DNA from: Lewinellaceae bacterium | Lineage (GTDB): Bacteria; Bacteroidota; Bacteroidia; Chitinophagales; Saprospiraceae | Assembly (NCBI GenBank): GCA_020636435.1 | Contig: JACJXX010000002.1 | Span: 558,001-622,000, forward strand | Direction of reading: 5' to 3' | DNA length: 64,000 bases | Part shown: positions 23,112-32,181 of the stretch, one piece after another | How the letters are laid out: each line of letters starts with the position of its first letter | Position numbering within the stretch: position 1 is the stretch's first letter | Translations under genes and position numbers: made by a program | The notes under the pieces: generated by a model | The model's database searches: none | Told to the model about the DNA's origin: nothing | Seen by the model: only the letters and a program-made list of their open reading frames with translations

Positions 23112-25478
23112 ATGATTAAATGTAAAACATCCAAAGAAATAGGAGGAATGGGCCACTCCCTCAAGAGGAAGGAGGACGCCCGTTTCATCCAGGGCAAGGG
23201 CCATTACGTGGATGACATCCAGTTGCCGGGCATGCTCCACATGGACATCGTGCGCAGCCCCTACGCCTACGCTAAGATCAAAAGCATCAATGCCGAAGAA
23301 GCTCTGAAAATACCCGGCGTGATCGCCGTGGTGACGGGCAAAGACCTGGAAAAATACAACCTGCACTGGATGCCGACCCTCATGTCGGATACCCAGATGG
23401 TGCTGCCCACCGACACGGTCATGTACCAGGCTCAGGAAGTTGCGGCCGTTATCGCTACCGACCGCTACGCCGCCCGCGACGGCAAAGAGGCGGTCATGGT
23501 GGAGTACGAGCCTATGAAGCCGGTCATCGACCCTTATAAAGCCCTCGGTCCGGACGCGCCGGTGCTGCGCACCGACAAGGAAGGCAAAAAAGACAACCAC
23601 ATCTGGCACTGGGAAGTAGGCGATAAAGAGGCCACCGAAAAGTTGTTCAGCGAAGCGGAAGTAGTGGTGAAAGAGCAAATGCACATTCCCCGCATCCACG
23701 TGGCCTCTATCGAAACCTGCGGTTGCGTGGCCGACTACGACAAGGTCAACAACCACCTCACCATGTACATGACCACCCAGGCGCCGCACGCCATCCGCAC
23801 GGTGATCGCCCTGGTGGCCGGCCACGTGGGATTGACCGAGGAGAAAGTCCGGGTCATCTCTCCGGACATTGGCGGCGGATTTGGCGGCAAAGTGCCGGTT
23901 TATCCGGGTTATGTCATTGCGATTGCCGTTTCCTTCCTGGTGGGCAAGCCGGTGAAGTGGGTGGAAGACCGCAGCGAGAACCTGCAGGCGGACTCCTTCG
24001 CCCGCGATTACCACATTACGGCCGAAATGGCGGGCACCAAAGACGGCAAAATCCTGGGCACCCGCTTTAAAATCCTGGCCGACCACGGCTATACCGACGC
24101 CGCGGCCAACCCCTCCAAGTTTCCGACGGGCATGTTCTCCATTGGCACCGGTTCCTACGACTACCAGACTACTTTCATGGAAGCCGACGCCGTTTACACC
24201 AACAAACCGCCCGGAGGCGTTGCCTATCGCTGCTCTTTCCGCGTGACGGAAGCCGTGCATGCCATTGAGCGCATTACCGACCGCTTCGCTTTCGAGATCG
24301 GAAAAGACCCGGCCCAGCTGCGCATGGACAACTTCATTAAAAAAGAAGACTTCCCCTGGAAATCGCCTACAGGCTGGGAATACGACAGCGGCGACTACCA
24401 TGCCGGCCTGAAATTGGCCATGGATACGGTGGGTTACGACGAACTCCGCAAAGAGCAGGCCGAGAAGCGGAAGCGGGGCGAACTGATGGGCATCGGCATT
24501 TCCACCTTTACCGAAATCGTGGGCGCCGGCCCCTCCAAGGACTTTGACATCCTGGGCATCAAGATGTTCGACAGCGCGGAAATCCGCGTGCACCCGACCG
24601 GCAAGGCCATCGCCCGCTTCGGCACCAAGTCGCAGGGCCAGGGCCACGAAACGACTTACGCTCAGATCATCGCCGAAGAGCTGGGCATTCCCGCCGAGCA
24701 CATACAAATTGAAGAAGGCGATACCGATACTGCTCCTTACGGCCTGGGCACCTACGCCAGCCGCAGTACGCCGACCGCCGGCGCCGCCGCTGCTGTTGCC
24801 GCCCGCAAGCTGAGGGACAAAGCCAGAAAGATCGCTGCCTACCTGCTGGAGGTGAGCGAGGACGACCTGGAATGGGAACCCGGCAAGTTCTTCGTCAAAG
24901 GAGCGCCGGAAAAGGCGAAGACGATACAGGAGATCGTTTTTGCCGCCTACACCAACCACCCCCAGGGCATGGAGGCCGGCTTCGAAGCCACCCACTACTA
25001 CGATCCGCCCAACCTGACTTTCCCCTCCGGGGCTTACATCTGCGTGGTGGATATCGACAAAGAAACCGGCGAGATCAAGGTACGCCGCTTTGTGGCCATC
25101 GACGACTGCGGCAACATCATCAACCCGATGATCGTGCAGGGGCAGGTGCACGGCGGGCTTACCCAGGGCATCGCCCCGGCGATGTACGAAGAGCTCATCT
25201 ACGACGAAGACGGCAACATCCTCAACGGCACCTTCATGGATTACCTGGTGCCTACGGCGGTGGAGTCCCCAAATTGGGAAACGGGCCATACGGTCACGCC
25301 TTCGCCCCACCACCCGATTGGCGCCAAAGGAGTTGGCGAATCGCCCACGGTGGGCGCCCCGCCGGCCATCGCCAATGCGATCGTGGATGCGCTGTCGCCC
25401 TACGGCATTACCCACCTCGACATTCCGATCACGCCGTTTAAGGTGTGGAAGGCATTGAGGGAGAAGGGGGTGAATTAG
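23112..25478 (+). CDS. coxL: Aerobic CO dehydrogenase large (MoCu) subunit, form I CoxL
   Basis: A 788-residue catalytic subunit that oxidises CO to CO2 at a Mo-S-Cu centre. The active-site loop reads GGVAYRCSFR with the Cu-binding cysteine at C374. AYRCSFR is the diagnostic motif of form I (true) CO dehydrogenases, whereas form II homologues have AYRGAGR. The molybdopterin region GGGFGGK and the catalytic glutamate E743 in GAKGVGESPT are also intact. Length and domain order match CoxL. It follows coxS by 25 bp and precedes coxG, with a repeat in the 200-bp gap. Function is confidently predicted. Physiological use (growth or survival on trace CO) cannot be read from sequence. Confidence 0.94.
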   Translation: MIKCKTSKEIGGMGHSLKRKEDARFIQGKGHYVDDIQLPGMLHMDIVRSPYAYAKIKSINAEEALKIPGVIAVVTGKDLEKYNLHWMPTLMSDTQMVLPTDTVMYQAQEVAAVIATDRYAARDGKEAVMVEYEPMKPVIDPYKALGPDAPVLRTDKEGKKDNHIWHWEVGDKEATEKLFSEAEVVVKEQMHIPRIHVASIETCGCVADYDKVNNHLTMYMTTQAPHAIRTVIALVAGHVGLTEEKVRVISPDIGGGFGGKVPVYPGYVIAIAVSFLVGKPVKWVEDRSENLQADSFARDYHITAEMAGTKDGKILGTRFKILADHGYTDAAANPSKFPTGMFSIGTGSYDYQTTFMEADAVYTNKPPGGVAYRCSFRVTEAVHAIERITDRFAFEIGKDPAQLRMDNFIKKEDFPWKSPTGWEYDSGDYHAGLKLAMDTVGYDELRKEQAEKRKRGELMGIGISTFTEIVGAGPSKDFDILGIKMFDSAEIRVHPTGKAIARFGTKSQGQGHETTYAQIIAEELGIPAEHIQIEEGDTDTAPYGLGTYASRSTPTAGAAAAVAARKLRDKARKIAAYLLEVSEDDLEWEPGKFFVKGAPEKAKTIQEIVFAAYTNHPQGMEAGFEATHYYDPPNLTFPSGAYICVVDIDKETGEIKVRRFVAIDDCGNIINPMIVQGQVHGGLTQGIAPAMYEELIYDEDGNILNGTFMDYLVPTAVESPNWETGHTVTPSPHHPIGAKGVGESPTVGAPPAIANAIVDALSPYGITHLDIPITPFKVWKALREKGVN

Positions 25479-25490
25479 AAAGGGATGAAT

Positions 25491-25584
25491 TCCTCCCCCT
25501 AACCTCCTCCAGAGGGGGATAACATCAAAGAAATGGTTGCCATTTCAGAGAGAAATCTCCCCCGCTGGCGGGGTCGGGGGGTGG
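25491..25584. repeat. Palindromic intergenic repeat H, copy 1
   Basis: Inverted ends (TCCTCCCCCTAAC ... GGTCGGGGGGTGG) with inner CCCCCGCTGGCGGGG. A related copy with an added 27-bp insertion is at 53397-53505. It separates coxL from coxG. Confidence 0.6.
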
Positions 25585-25679
25585 AAATTCAGGAAAATAT
25601 TACACTTGACATTTTAATAATCATTTTTTCAAGCAGCTTGGTTTTGGAAGAAAACCAAAAAGGCTTCAACCATTAAAAT

Positions 25680-26213
25680 ATGAAGACCACAATAGAAAAA
25701 AACTTTCAGGTAGAACAACCCATCGGCAAGGTATGGGAATACCTCAGCGACCCGGCCAAGATCGTGACCTGCGTGCCGGGCGCCAGCCTGACCGATACGA
25801 TCGATGAGGATAACTATAAGGGAGAAGTCAGCCTGAAGTTCGGGCCGGTGAAGGCCAAATACAACGGGCAGATCACCTTCCAGGAAAGAGACCAGGAGAA
25901 CTACAAGATGCAGTTGCTGGGCAAGGGCCTGGATTCCAAAGGCAAGGGCAGCGCCGATATGCTGATGAACGGCGTGCTGGTGGAAAATGATGGCAAAACC
26001 GACGTGACCTGCACGATGGAAGTGACCATCACCGGCATGCTGGCGCAGTTTGGCTCCCGCCTCATCAACGACGTTTCCGGTTCGGTGTTCGACCAGTTTG
26101 TCGCCAACTTCAAGGCCAAGCTGGCCGGGGAGGAGGTGGACAATACCCTGAAGGCGGGCTCTATGGTGGGGACGGTGGTGAAGGGGATTTTTGGGAAGAA
26201 TAAGGAAGGTTGA
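25680..26213 (+). CDS. coxG: CoxG-like SRPBCC protein
   Basis: A 177-residue START/SRPBCC-fold protein of the CoxG family (carbon monoxide dehydrogenase subunit G). Typical features are EQPIGKVWEYLSDPAKIVTCVPGASL at the N-terminus, the SLKFGPVKAKYNGQITF strand pair, and the amphipathic C-terminal helix with FVANFKAKL. CoxG helps anchor the enzyme at the membrane in Oligotropha. It sits between coxL and coxD and is transcribed with them. A run of near-identical AAACCGCAGAACCGC units follows the stop (26214-26277). Confidence 0.88.
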   Translation: MKTTIEKNFQVEQPIGKVWEYLSDPAKIVTCVPGASLTDTIDEDNYKGEVSLKFGPVKAKYNGQITFQERDQENYKMQLLGKGLDSKGKGSADMLMNGVLVENDGKTDVTCTMEVTITGMLAQFGSRLINDVSGSVFDQFVANFKAKLAGEEVDNTLKAGSMVGTVVKGIFGKNKEG

Positions 26214-26361
26214 AAAACCGCAAAACCGCAGAACCGCAAAACCGCAGAACCGTAAAACCGCAAAACCGCAAAACGCGAAATTTAAAAGGCCTGTTTCATG
26301 GCTTCTCCGGCAGCGTATCTTTAAATTTTGCAGTCTTCGGATTTGTATTTAAAAGGAACTT

Positions 26362-27243
26362 GTGAAAGATTTGACTAAAGACACAGAGACGATCGCCCAG
26401 GGCTTCGGGCGCCTGGGGTATGTAGCCGATGAGGAGCTGGCCACCATTCTCTTCCTCATGCTGCGCCTGGGCAAGCCGCTCCTGCTGGAGGGGCATCCGG
26501 GGGTGGGCAAGACCGAGGTGGCCAATGTATTGGCGGCTTACCTTAATACCGACATCATCCGGCTGCAGTGCTACGAGGGGCTGGATGTGAACTCCGCCGT
26601 TTACGAGTGGAATTACCAGAAACAATTGCTTTCCATCAAGATTCAGGAAGCCAGCGACAAGACCGAAGCGGAGAAGGAAGCGCACATTTTCGGCGAGGAG
26701 TTCCTCCTGAAGCGCCCCCTCCTGCAGTCCATCACCCATCCGGAGCGGGCGCCCGTCCTGCTGATCGACGAGATCGACCGGGCGGATGAGGAGTTCGAAG
26801 CCTTCCTGCTGGAGTTGCTGTCCGCCTTCCAGATCAGCATACCGGAGATGGGCACCGTCAAGGCCACGCACCGGCCGCTGGCCATTCTGACTTCCAACCG
26901 CACCCGGGAGCTGAGCGACGCCCTCAAGCGCCGCTGCCTCTATCACTGGGTAAATTTTCCGGACGAGGAAAAAGAGAGGCGCATTGTGCAAAAGCATTTG
27001 CCGGGCATCGAGGAGCAATTGCTCACCAGAGTGGTTCGCGTGGTGCAGGCCATCCGGCAGCAGAAGCTGGAAAAGACGCCCGGCATCGCCGAGACGCTCG
27101 ACTGGGCGCAGGGCCTGCAGGCTTTGGGGTACAAGGACCTCAGCGAAGAAGCTATGGCCAGAAGCCTGGGCTGCCTGCTGAAGTCGGCGAAGGACATCGA
27201 GCGGGTGAAAGCTGAGGGACTGGAAGTGTTAATCGATCCCTGA
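26362..27243 (+). CDS. coxD: CoxD-like MoxR-type AAA ATPase
   Basis: A 293-residue AAA+ ATPase. Walker A is GHPGVGKT and Walker B is VLLIDEIDRADEEFEAFLLE, followed by the sensor region LTSNRTRELSDALKRRC. The signature LQCYEGLDVNSAVYEWNY is that of CoxD, the chaperone that helps insert sulfur and copper into the CO dehydrogenase active site. The start codon is GTG at 26362. It works with the VWA protein CoxE encoded next. The ATPase core is complete. Confidence 0.9.
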   Translation: MKDLTKDTETIAQGFGRLGYVADEELATILFLMLRLGKPLLLEGHPGVGKTEVANVLAAYLNTDIIRLQCYEGLDVNSAVYEWNYQKQLLSIKIQEASDKTEAEKEAHIFGEEFLLKRPLLQSITHPERAPVLLIDEIDRADEEFEAFLLELLSAFQISIPEMGTVKATHRPLAILTSNRTRELSDALKRRCLYHWVNFPDEEKERRIVQKHLPGIEEQLLTRVVRVVQAIRQQKLEKTPGIAETLDWAQGLQALGYKDLSEEAMARSLGCLLKSAKDIERVKAEGLEVLIDP

Positions 27244-27482
27244 TTTTTTATCTTTTGATGAGATGTTGTTGATGTTTGTTCCATCTCCGTTCCGGCGATG
27301 GAACGATACTATGCCCTTCGGGCGGCTGATGCTATTGATGCTTCGTTTTTGTTTATAATAAGGATAACCTGAGAATTTGGCTGAGTTATCCATAGCATCA
27401 ACGGCCCATTGGGCCTAGCAACGGCTGGATTTCGCGAAACGAAATCAGTTGAGCATCTACTTAGTGTCTTTTCAATATCAAT
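27244..27482. other. coxD-coxE gap with small hairpins
   Basis: It contains the inverted repeat GATTTCG-CGAAA-CGAAATC at about 27429-27447 and GGCCCATTGGGCC at 27401-27413. No gene or clear promoter was found. Confidence 0.4.
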
Positions 27483-28640
27483 ATGTCGAAAATGCCAGAA
27501 CGTCCGCACTTTTCATCCTACAACAGCCTTACCGAAGCCGTCATCGGCTTCGCGCACCTGGCGCGGCGGGAGGGCTGGACGGTGGGCGTGCAGGAAACGC
27601 AGGACGCCCTGATGGCTGCCTCGTACGGAACCCTGGAAGAGCCGGACGCCTTCAAATACGCCCTGAAGGCCATTTTTTGCGCCAACAAGGAGGAGAGCGA
27701 GCGCTTTGAGCAACTTTTCGGCAGCTTTTGGGGCAAGCGCAAAGGCGCCATCAAAAGCAAGATGACGTACAAGAACCAGTCGAACATCCAGCGGAAATCG
27801 CCGGGTTCGCTGGTGTGGATGGGGCAGGGAGAAAGCAAAGAAGAAGAAAGGAAAGAAGACGGCAAGAACGTGTCGGGGGCGAATAAAATAGAACGCCTGC
27901 GGCAGACCGATTTTTCGAAGGTCGAAGAGATGGACAGCGAGTTGCTGGAAGAGCTGGCCCTTCAGTTGTGGAAACAGATGAGCCTGCGGATGAAGCGCAA
28001 GCTGAAAGCCTCCGCCAACCACGGGCGCATCGACCTGCGGCAGACCATACGCGCCAGCATCGGATACGGGGGCGACCCACTCGACCTGCGCCGCAAAAAG
28101 CGGATGCCTCGCCGTCAAAGGTTGGCCATTCTGCTGGACGTGAGCGGTTCGATGGACAAGTACAGCTTTTTCCTCCTGCGTTTCATCTGGGCCCTGCGCG
28201 CTCACTTCGGGCAGGTGGAAGCTTTTATTTTCAGCACGAACCTGGTGCGCATCACCGATTACCTGGATTCTAAAGACCTCGGGCACACCCTGGCGCTGCT
28301 CACCGTCCGGGCCCACAACTGGTCGAGCGGAACCAAGATCGGCTGGTGCATGCAGCAATTCAACGAACAGCATGCCAAGCAAGTATTGTCGGGCAGTTCT
28401 ACCGTGATCGTCCTGAGCGACGGGCTGGATACCGGCGAGCCGGAACTGCTGGCGAGCGAGCTCGCCAAAATCAAACAACGCACCCGGCGGCTGATCTGGC
28501 TCAACCCCCTGAAAGGCATGGCGGGTTACGAGCCCATTGCCAAGGGAATGAGCGCCGCCCTGCCCGAGATCGACGTTTTTAACTCAGCTCACAACCTGAA
28601 CAGTTTGCTGGAGCTGGAAAATTATTTGACCCATGTTTAA
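27483..28640 (+). CDS. coxE: CoxE-like VWA domain protein
   Basis: A 385-residue VWA-containing protein of the CoxE family (partner of the MoxR ATPase). The metal-ion-dependent adhesion site is LDVSGSMDKYS with D219, S221 and S223, later supported by SGTKIGWCMQQF and VIVLSDGLDTGEP. The N-terminal half is helical and charged, as in other CoxE proteins. With CoxD it matures the Mo-Cu centre. Its last 8 bp overlap the coxF start (28633-28640), which argues for a single transcript. Confidence 0.9.
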   Translation: MSKMPERPHFSSYNSLTEAVIGFAHLARREGWTVGVQETQDALMAASYGTLEEPDAFKYALKAIFCANKEESERFEQLFGSFWGKRKGAIKSKMTYKNQSNIQRKSPGSLVWMGQGESKEEERKEDGKNVSGANKIERLRQTDFSKVEEMDSELLEELALQLWKQMSLRMKRKLKASANHGRIDLRQTIRASIGYGGDPLDLRRKKRMPRRQRLAILLDVSGSMDKYSFFLLRFIWALRAHFGQVEAFIFSTNLVRITDYLDSKDLGHTLALLTVRAHNWSSGTKIGWCMQQFNEQHAKQVLSGSSTVIVLSDGLDTGEPELLASELAKIKQRTRRLIWLNPLKGMAGYEPIAKGMSAALPEIDVFNSAHNLNSLLELENYLTHV

Positions 28641-29622
28641 TCAATTCCTGGAAAAGGCCCAGCGCCTTACGAAAAATAAAGAACCCTTTGCCATCGCTTT
28701 TGTAGTCAACCGGCAGTTGCCGTCTTCCGGCAAGCCGGGGGATAAAGCTGTCATTGAAAAAGACGGCACGATTACCGGCTGGATCGGAGGGGGCTGTACG
28801 CGGGGCATCGTCCTCAAGGAAGCGGCGGCGGCGCTCAAAGACGGCAAGCCCCGGGTGGTGCGCATCAGCCCAGAAGCACCCGGCGAATCCCGGCCGGGCG
28901 TGGTGGATTACAACATGACCTGCCAAAGCGGCGGCACGGTGGAACTGTACATCGAACCCGTGTTGCCCCGCCCCCACTTGCTGATCCTGGGGAAATCGCA
29001 TGTAGCCATGGCCCTGTCGCGCATCGGGCGGGCGATAGACTATCCGGTCACCGTAGTGGCAAAAGGGGCGGACAACCACGCCTTCCCGGATGCGGAGCGG
29101 GTAATGGATACCGGTACTGTTGACCCGGCGTTGCTGAATCCAAACACCTTTATTGTGGTTTGCACACAGGGGGAGAATGACGAGGATGCCTTGCAGCAGG
29201 CCCTGGAATCGGAGCTGCCGTATGTATCCTTCGTGGCCAGCCGGGCCAAGGCCAACGCTGTTTTTCGCGTGTTGCGGCAACGCGGCCTGACGTTTGAGCA
29301 GTTGAAGCGGGTAAAGACCCCTGCCGGGCTGGACATCAACGCCAAGCTGCCCGAAGAGGTGGCCATCAGCATCCTGGCCGAAGTGGTCGCCTTTCTGCGC
29401 AGCGAGGAGATGCCCCAGCCGGCTCGAGCCGCCAATGCCGAAGTGGAAGAAAACGATAAAATTTTCATCAACCCGGTTTGCAATGTGCCGGTGGAGAAGG
29501 CCACGGCGAAACACGTGCTTGAATATGAGGGGATGAATTACTATTTTTGCTGCGACGGGTGCAAGGTGTCCTTCGAGAAAGAACCGGAAAAGTACGCCTT
29601 GAAACCAGAACAAGCAACATAA
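28633..29622 (+). CDS. coxF: CoxF-like XdhC family protein with a C-terminal YHS metal domain
   Basis: A 329-residue protein. Residues 1-260 are an XdhC/CoxF module (GGGCTRGIVLKEA, LLILGKSHVAMAL, TPAGLDINAKLPEEVAISILAEVVAF). Residues about 275-323 are a YHS/TRASH-like metal-binding domain (NPVCNVPVEKATA, YYFCCDGCKVSFEKEPEKYAL) with the Cys pairs of copper-binding YHS proteins. A YHS fusion on a protein that matures a copper-containing enzyme could deliver or hold Cu. This is inference from the domain pair. It overlaps coxE by 8 bp. Confidence 0.85.
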   Translation: MFNQFLEKAQRLTKNKEPFAIAFVVNRQLPSSGKPGDKAVIEKDGTITGWIGGGCTRGIVLKEAAAALKDGKPRVVRISPEAPGESRPGVVDYNMTCQSGGTVELYIEPVLPRPHLLILGKSHVAMALSRIGRAIDYPVTVVAKGADNHAFPDAERVMDTGTVDPALLNPNTFIVVCTQGENDEDALQQALESELPYVSFVASRAKANAVFRVLRQRGLTFEQLKRVKTPAGLDINAKLPEEVAISILAEVVAFLRSEEMPQPARAANAEVEENDKIFINPVCNVPVEKATAKHVLEYEGMNYYFCCDGCKVSFEKEPEKYALKPEQAT

Positions 29623-29652
29623 TCCTACGCCGCTCTAGCCAGGTATTCCACA

Positions 29653-29660
29653 TAACTTTG
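29653..29660 (+). promoter_or_regulatory. -7 element of the tetR gene
   Basis: TAACTTTG matches TAnnTTTG and ends 10 bp before the ATG at 29671, implying a very short or near-leaderless transcript. No TTG at 20 nt. Confidence 0.4.
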
Positions 29661-29670
29661 CTATTCTTTA

Positions 29671-30306
29671 ATGAAACGAAATACAAAACAGCGAATACTG
29701 GACGCTGCCCTCCAACTATTCAATATGGAGGGTTATGTAAATGTCCGGCTGGCGCAGATCGCCGAGCAGGCCGATATGAGCGTGGGCAACATGGCGTATC
29801 ACTTCCCGCATAAAACGCAAATCCTGGAAGGCATCTACGAAGAATTGCAGGCGGAGCAACAGCAGTTGCTGACCGACATCAACCTGGCCCCTTTGTTTGA
29901 AAATTTCGATCATTTTATTCGATCAACCTATATATTGCAGAAAAAGTATATATTTTTCTATCTGGATACGCTGGAGCTGATTCGCACCTCGGAAAAACTG
30001 AAAAAGATACACCAGGAACATTTGCAGTGGCAACGCATGCAACTCGAACTGTTGCTGGAGTTCAACCGGGCCCGGGGCGTAGTGGAATGGGGAGCTAATT
30101 TGGAAAACCCCCAGCGCCTGGCGCGCCATCTGAGGCATGTTATGGACAGTTGGCATAGCCTGCAACTGATTGAAGGATTCCCGGTTGATGATTTCAGTGA
30201 CTACAGAGCCTGTTGCTGGTCGATCGTACAGCCCTATTTTACGGCCATGGGGTGGAAAGAATACGGTCAATTAAAAAGGGCTTCGGATACTCCAGTTGTG
30301 AAATGA
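29671..30306 (+). CDS. TetR/AcrR family transcriptional regulator
   Basis: A 211-residue repressor-type regulator. The N-terminal HTH is complete (TKQRILDAALQLFNMEGYVNVRLAQIAEQADMSVGNMAYHF), followed by a helical ligand-binding domain with many aromatic residues (YILQKKYIFFYLDTLEL). The gene follows coxF by 48 bp, and its own -7 element is at 29653. Its position between the CO dehydrogenase and hydrogenase-like genes makes it the best candidate for binding the palindrome TTAGAA-N6-TTCTAA found before coxM and the xdhC-like gene. The effector is unknown. Confidence 0.85.
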   Translation: MKRNTKQRILDAALQLFNMEGYVNVRLAQIAEQADMSVGNMAYHFPHKTQILEGIYEELQAEQQQLLTDINLAPLFENFDHFIRSTYILQKKYIFFYLDTLELIRTSEKLKKIHQEHLQWQRMQLELLLEFNRARGVVEWGANLENPQRLARHLRHVMDSWHSLQLIEGFPVDDFSDYRACCWSIVQPYFTAMGWKEYGQLKRASDTPVVK

Positions 30307-30361
30307 TGGCAATGCTGCAACTTGCCGGGTGGAATTTGTCAGGCGACTATTCCACCGGGCC

Positions 30362-30488
30362 AACCTGCCGGGTTTCCCTCAGACTCCGGAAAGCCAACCC
30401 GGCAGTGTTTGTCGGAGATAGCAGGAGCATTTCGAATAAACGCTGCCGGGTTAAGCTAAGCGGTAGCAGCCCGAAAACCCGGCAGGTT
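30362..30488. mobile_element. Inverted-repeat element with AACCTGCCGGGTTT ends (127 bp)
   Basis: AACCTGCCGGGTTTCC (30362-30377) is inverted at 30473-30488. Two further copies of the CCGGCA motif sit inside. There is no coding capacity and no clear target duplication. It separates the tetR gene from the hydrogenase-like gene. Confidence 0.6.
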
Positions 30489-30591
30489 GAGGGCTCGCTA
30501 AAAATCTGGGAAAGTTTATTTTTTTCAACTGGGCTATTTTGAACAGCCTACCTGGCAATTTAGAAACAAGACAAACAAAAGAAGCGTAGCG

Positions 30592-32079
30592 ATGGAAAAA
30601 GCAGCAGCCTCGGGCACGGCCCAGGCTGAAAAAGACCTGTTGGCGAGGGTATACCTCAATCGCAAGGGCGTCGTTGCCCGGGCAACCTTCATTTCTGCTG
30701 TTTATCAGGGAGATAAAGGAATACTCGCCGGGCAGCCGGCACGGGCTGCGCTGGTTATCCCTTCCCGCATTTTCGGTTTTTGCGGAGGTTCTCACCAGCT
30801 GGCGGCCGCCATGGCCCTGGAGCATGCCTGGGAGGCGGAGCTGCCGCCCAATGCCCTGCCGCTCCGGTCGGTAGCCCAGGCAGCGGAAATCCTTCAGAAC
30901 ACCAGCCGCTGGTTTTACACCACCTTCGCTCCCGACCTGGCCCATCCTTCTTTTTCCGGCAAGCCCCTGTTTGGGGCGGCGAGCCGCCGGTTCACTGCCT
31001 TCAAAGGCGAATCTTTTCGGCCGGGCATCATGGCCAGCACTTACCCCATGGCCCTCTACGCCCTGTTTGCCGGCCAATGGCCTCATTCCAATTTCATCGT
31101 TCCGGGAGGGGTGGCCACCGAAGTTCAACCCAAAGAACTGACGCGGGCTTTCTCTCTGCTCGACCAATACTGCCGGCAATGGCTGGAACCCGTCTGGCTG
31201 GGCTGCTCCCTGGAACGCTACCTGGAAATCCGGGACTGGAACGGCCTGATGGCCTGGCTGGACGAGAAAGAGGAGCATTTCAACAGCGACTTTGGCCTTT
31301 TCATCCGGGTTGCTCTGGAATACCAATTGGACAAACTGGGCAAGGTGGAGCCTCATCTGCTTTCTTATGGCGCATTTTACAACAAAAATGGGTATTTTGC
31401 AGTTACACCAGGCAACTATTTGAAATCTGTGCAAATTCCGGGAGCTTATTTCGACGGAAAAACGCTCCAGCCCTTCAGCCATGAGTGGTTGGCAGAGAGC
31501 CTGAGAGACAACAAAGAAGCCCACCGGTTCGGCTATCAGGGCGAAGCAGTGGAAGTGGGGCCGATAGCGCGTATGCTGATCAAGGGAAAATATAAACAGC
31601 AGCACAACGGGTTGCATCCTTCCTTATTTGCCAATGTTTATGCAGAAAAAGGAGCATCCGTGTTCACCCGGGTATTGGCGCGCATGCACGAAGCTTGTGT
31701 GCTGCTGAACCGGATGAGGGCCTGGCTGGCCCAACTGGAACTCGGCGCGCCCTGCCAGTTGGAAGTTATAGAACAGGATGGATGGGGCCTGGGCCTTACC
31801 GAAGCCCCCCGGGGCGCTCTGGCTCACTTTGTCCAGCTGGAGGGTGGAAAGATCAAGGATTATACCATACTGCAGCCCACCATGCTCAACCTCCAGTCGG
31901 GGGAAGCAACGGGCAAAACGCCCCCAATGGCCAATGCCCTGAAAGACACCGAAATTAAAGACCTGAAAAACCCCATTGAAGTGGGATTGATCGCCCGCTC
32001 CTTCGACGCCTGCCTGGCTTGCAATGTAGAACTGTTTAAGAACAGGTCGGAAAAAGAGATCGGGAAGGCGAAGGTGTGA
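30592..32079 (+). CDS. NiFe-hydrogenase large-subunit homologue with an altered L1 motif
   Basis: A 495-residue homologue of NiFe-hydrogenase large subunits. The C-terminal half keeps the family pattern: GLGLTEAPRGALAHFVQLEGG, YTILQPTMLNL, NPIEVGLIARSFDACLACNVE. Of the four expected Ni/Fe ligands, L2 keeps both cysteines (C474 and C477), but the usual DPC reads DAC and the residue normally His after it is Glu. In L1 the first cysteine is replaced: RIFGFCGGSH has F61 where RxCGxCxxxH expects Cys, while C64 and H68 remain. No small subunit is next to it, but hypC and hypD follow directly. It may bind an altered metal site or be a regulatory or scaffold form. The active hydrogenase function is doubtful. 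Confidence 0.75.
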   Translation: MEKAAASGTAQAEKDLLARVYLNRKGVVARATFISAVYQGDKGILAGQPARAALVIPSRIFGFCGGSHQLAAAMALEHAWEAELPPNALPLRSVAQAAEILQNTSRWFYTTFAPDLAHPSFSGKPLFGAASRRFTAFKGESFRPGIMASTYPMALYALFAGQWPHSNFIVPGGVATEVQPKELTRAFSLLDQYCRQWLEPVWLGCSLERYLEIRDWNGLMAWLDEKEEHFNSDFGLFIRVALEYQLDKLGKVEPHLLSYGAFYNKNGYFAVTPGNYLKSVQIPGAYFDGKTLQPFSHEWLAESLRDNKEAHRFGYQGEAVEVGPIARMLIKGKYKQQHNGLHPSLFANVYAEKGASVFTRVLARMHEACVLLNRMRAWLAQLELGAPCQLEVIEQDGWGLGLTEAPRGALAHFVQLEGGKIKDYTILQPTMLNLQSGEATGKTPPMANALKDTEIKDLKNPIEVGLIARSFDACLACNVELFKNRSEKEIGKAKV

Positions 32080-32181
32080 TGGGAGCATGGTTTCATGGGA
32101 GTTTGGGTCATGGCTACGTGAGGCCCACCCGGCAATCGAACCATTCAGCAATCAAACAATCGAACCATTCAACCATAAACC

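Noticed and set aside
22857..25415. An 852-codon open frame on the minus strand
   Set aside because: Antisense shadow of coxS and coxL, rich in G, H and V as expected for a GC-rich reverse frame.
23112..25478. A generic xanthine or aldehyde dehydrogenase instead of CO dehydrogenase
   Set aside because: The AYRCSFR loop and the accompanying coxD, coxE, coxF and coxG genes specify form I CO dehydrogenase.
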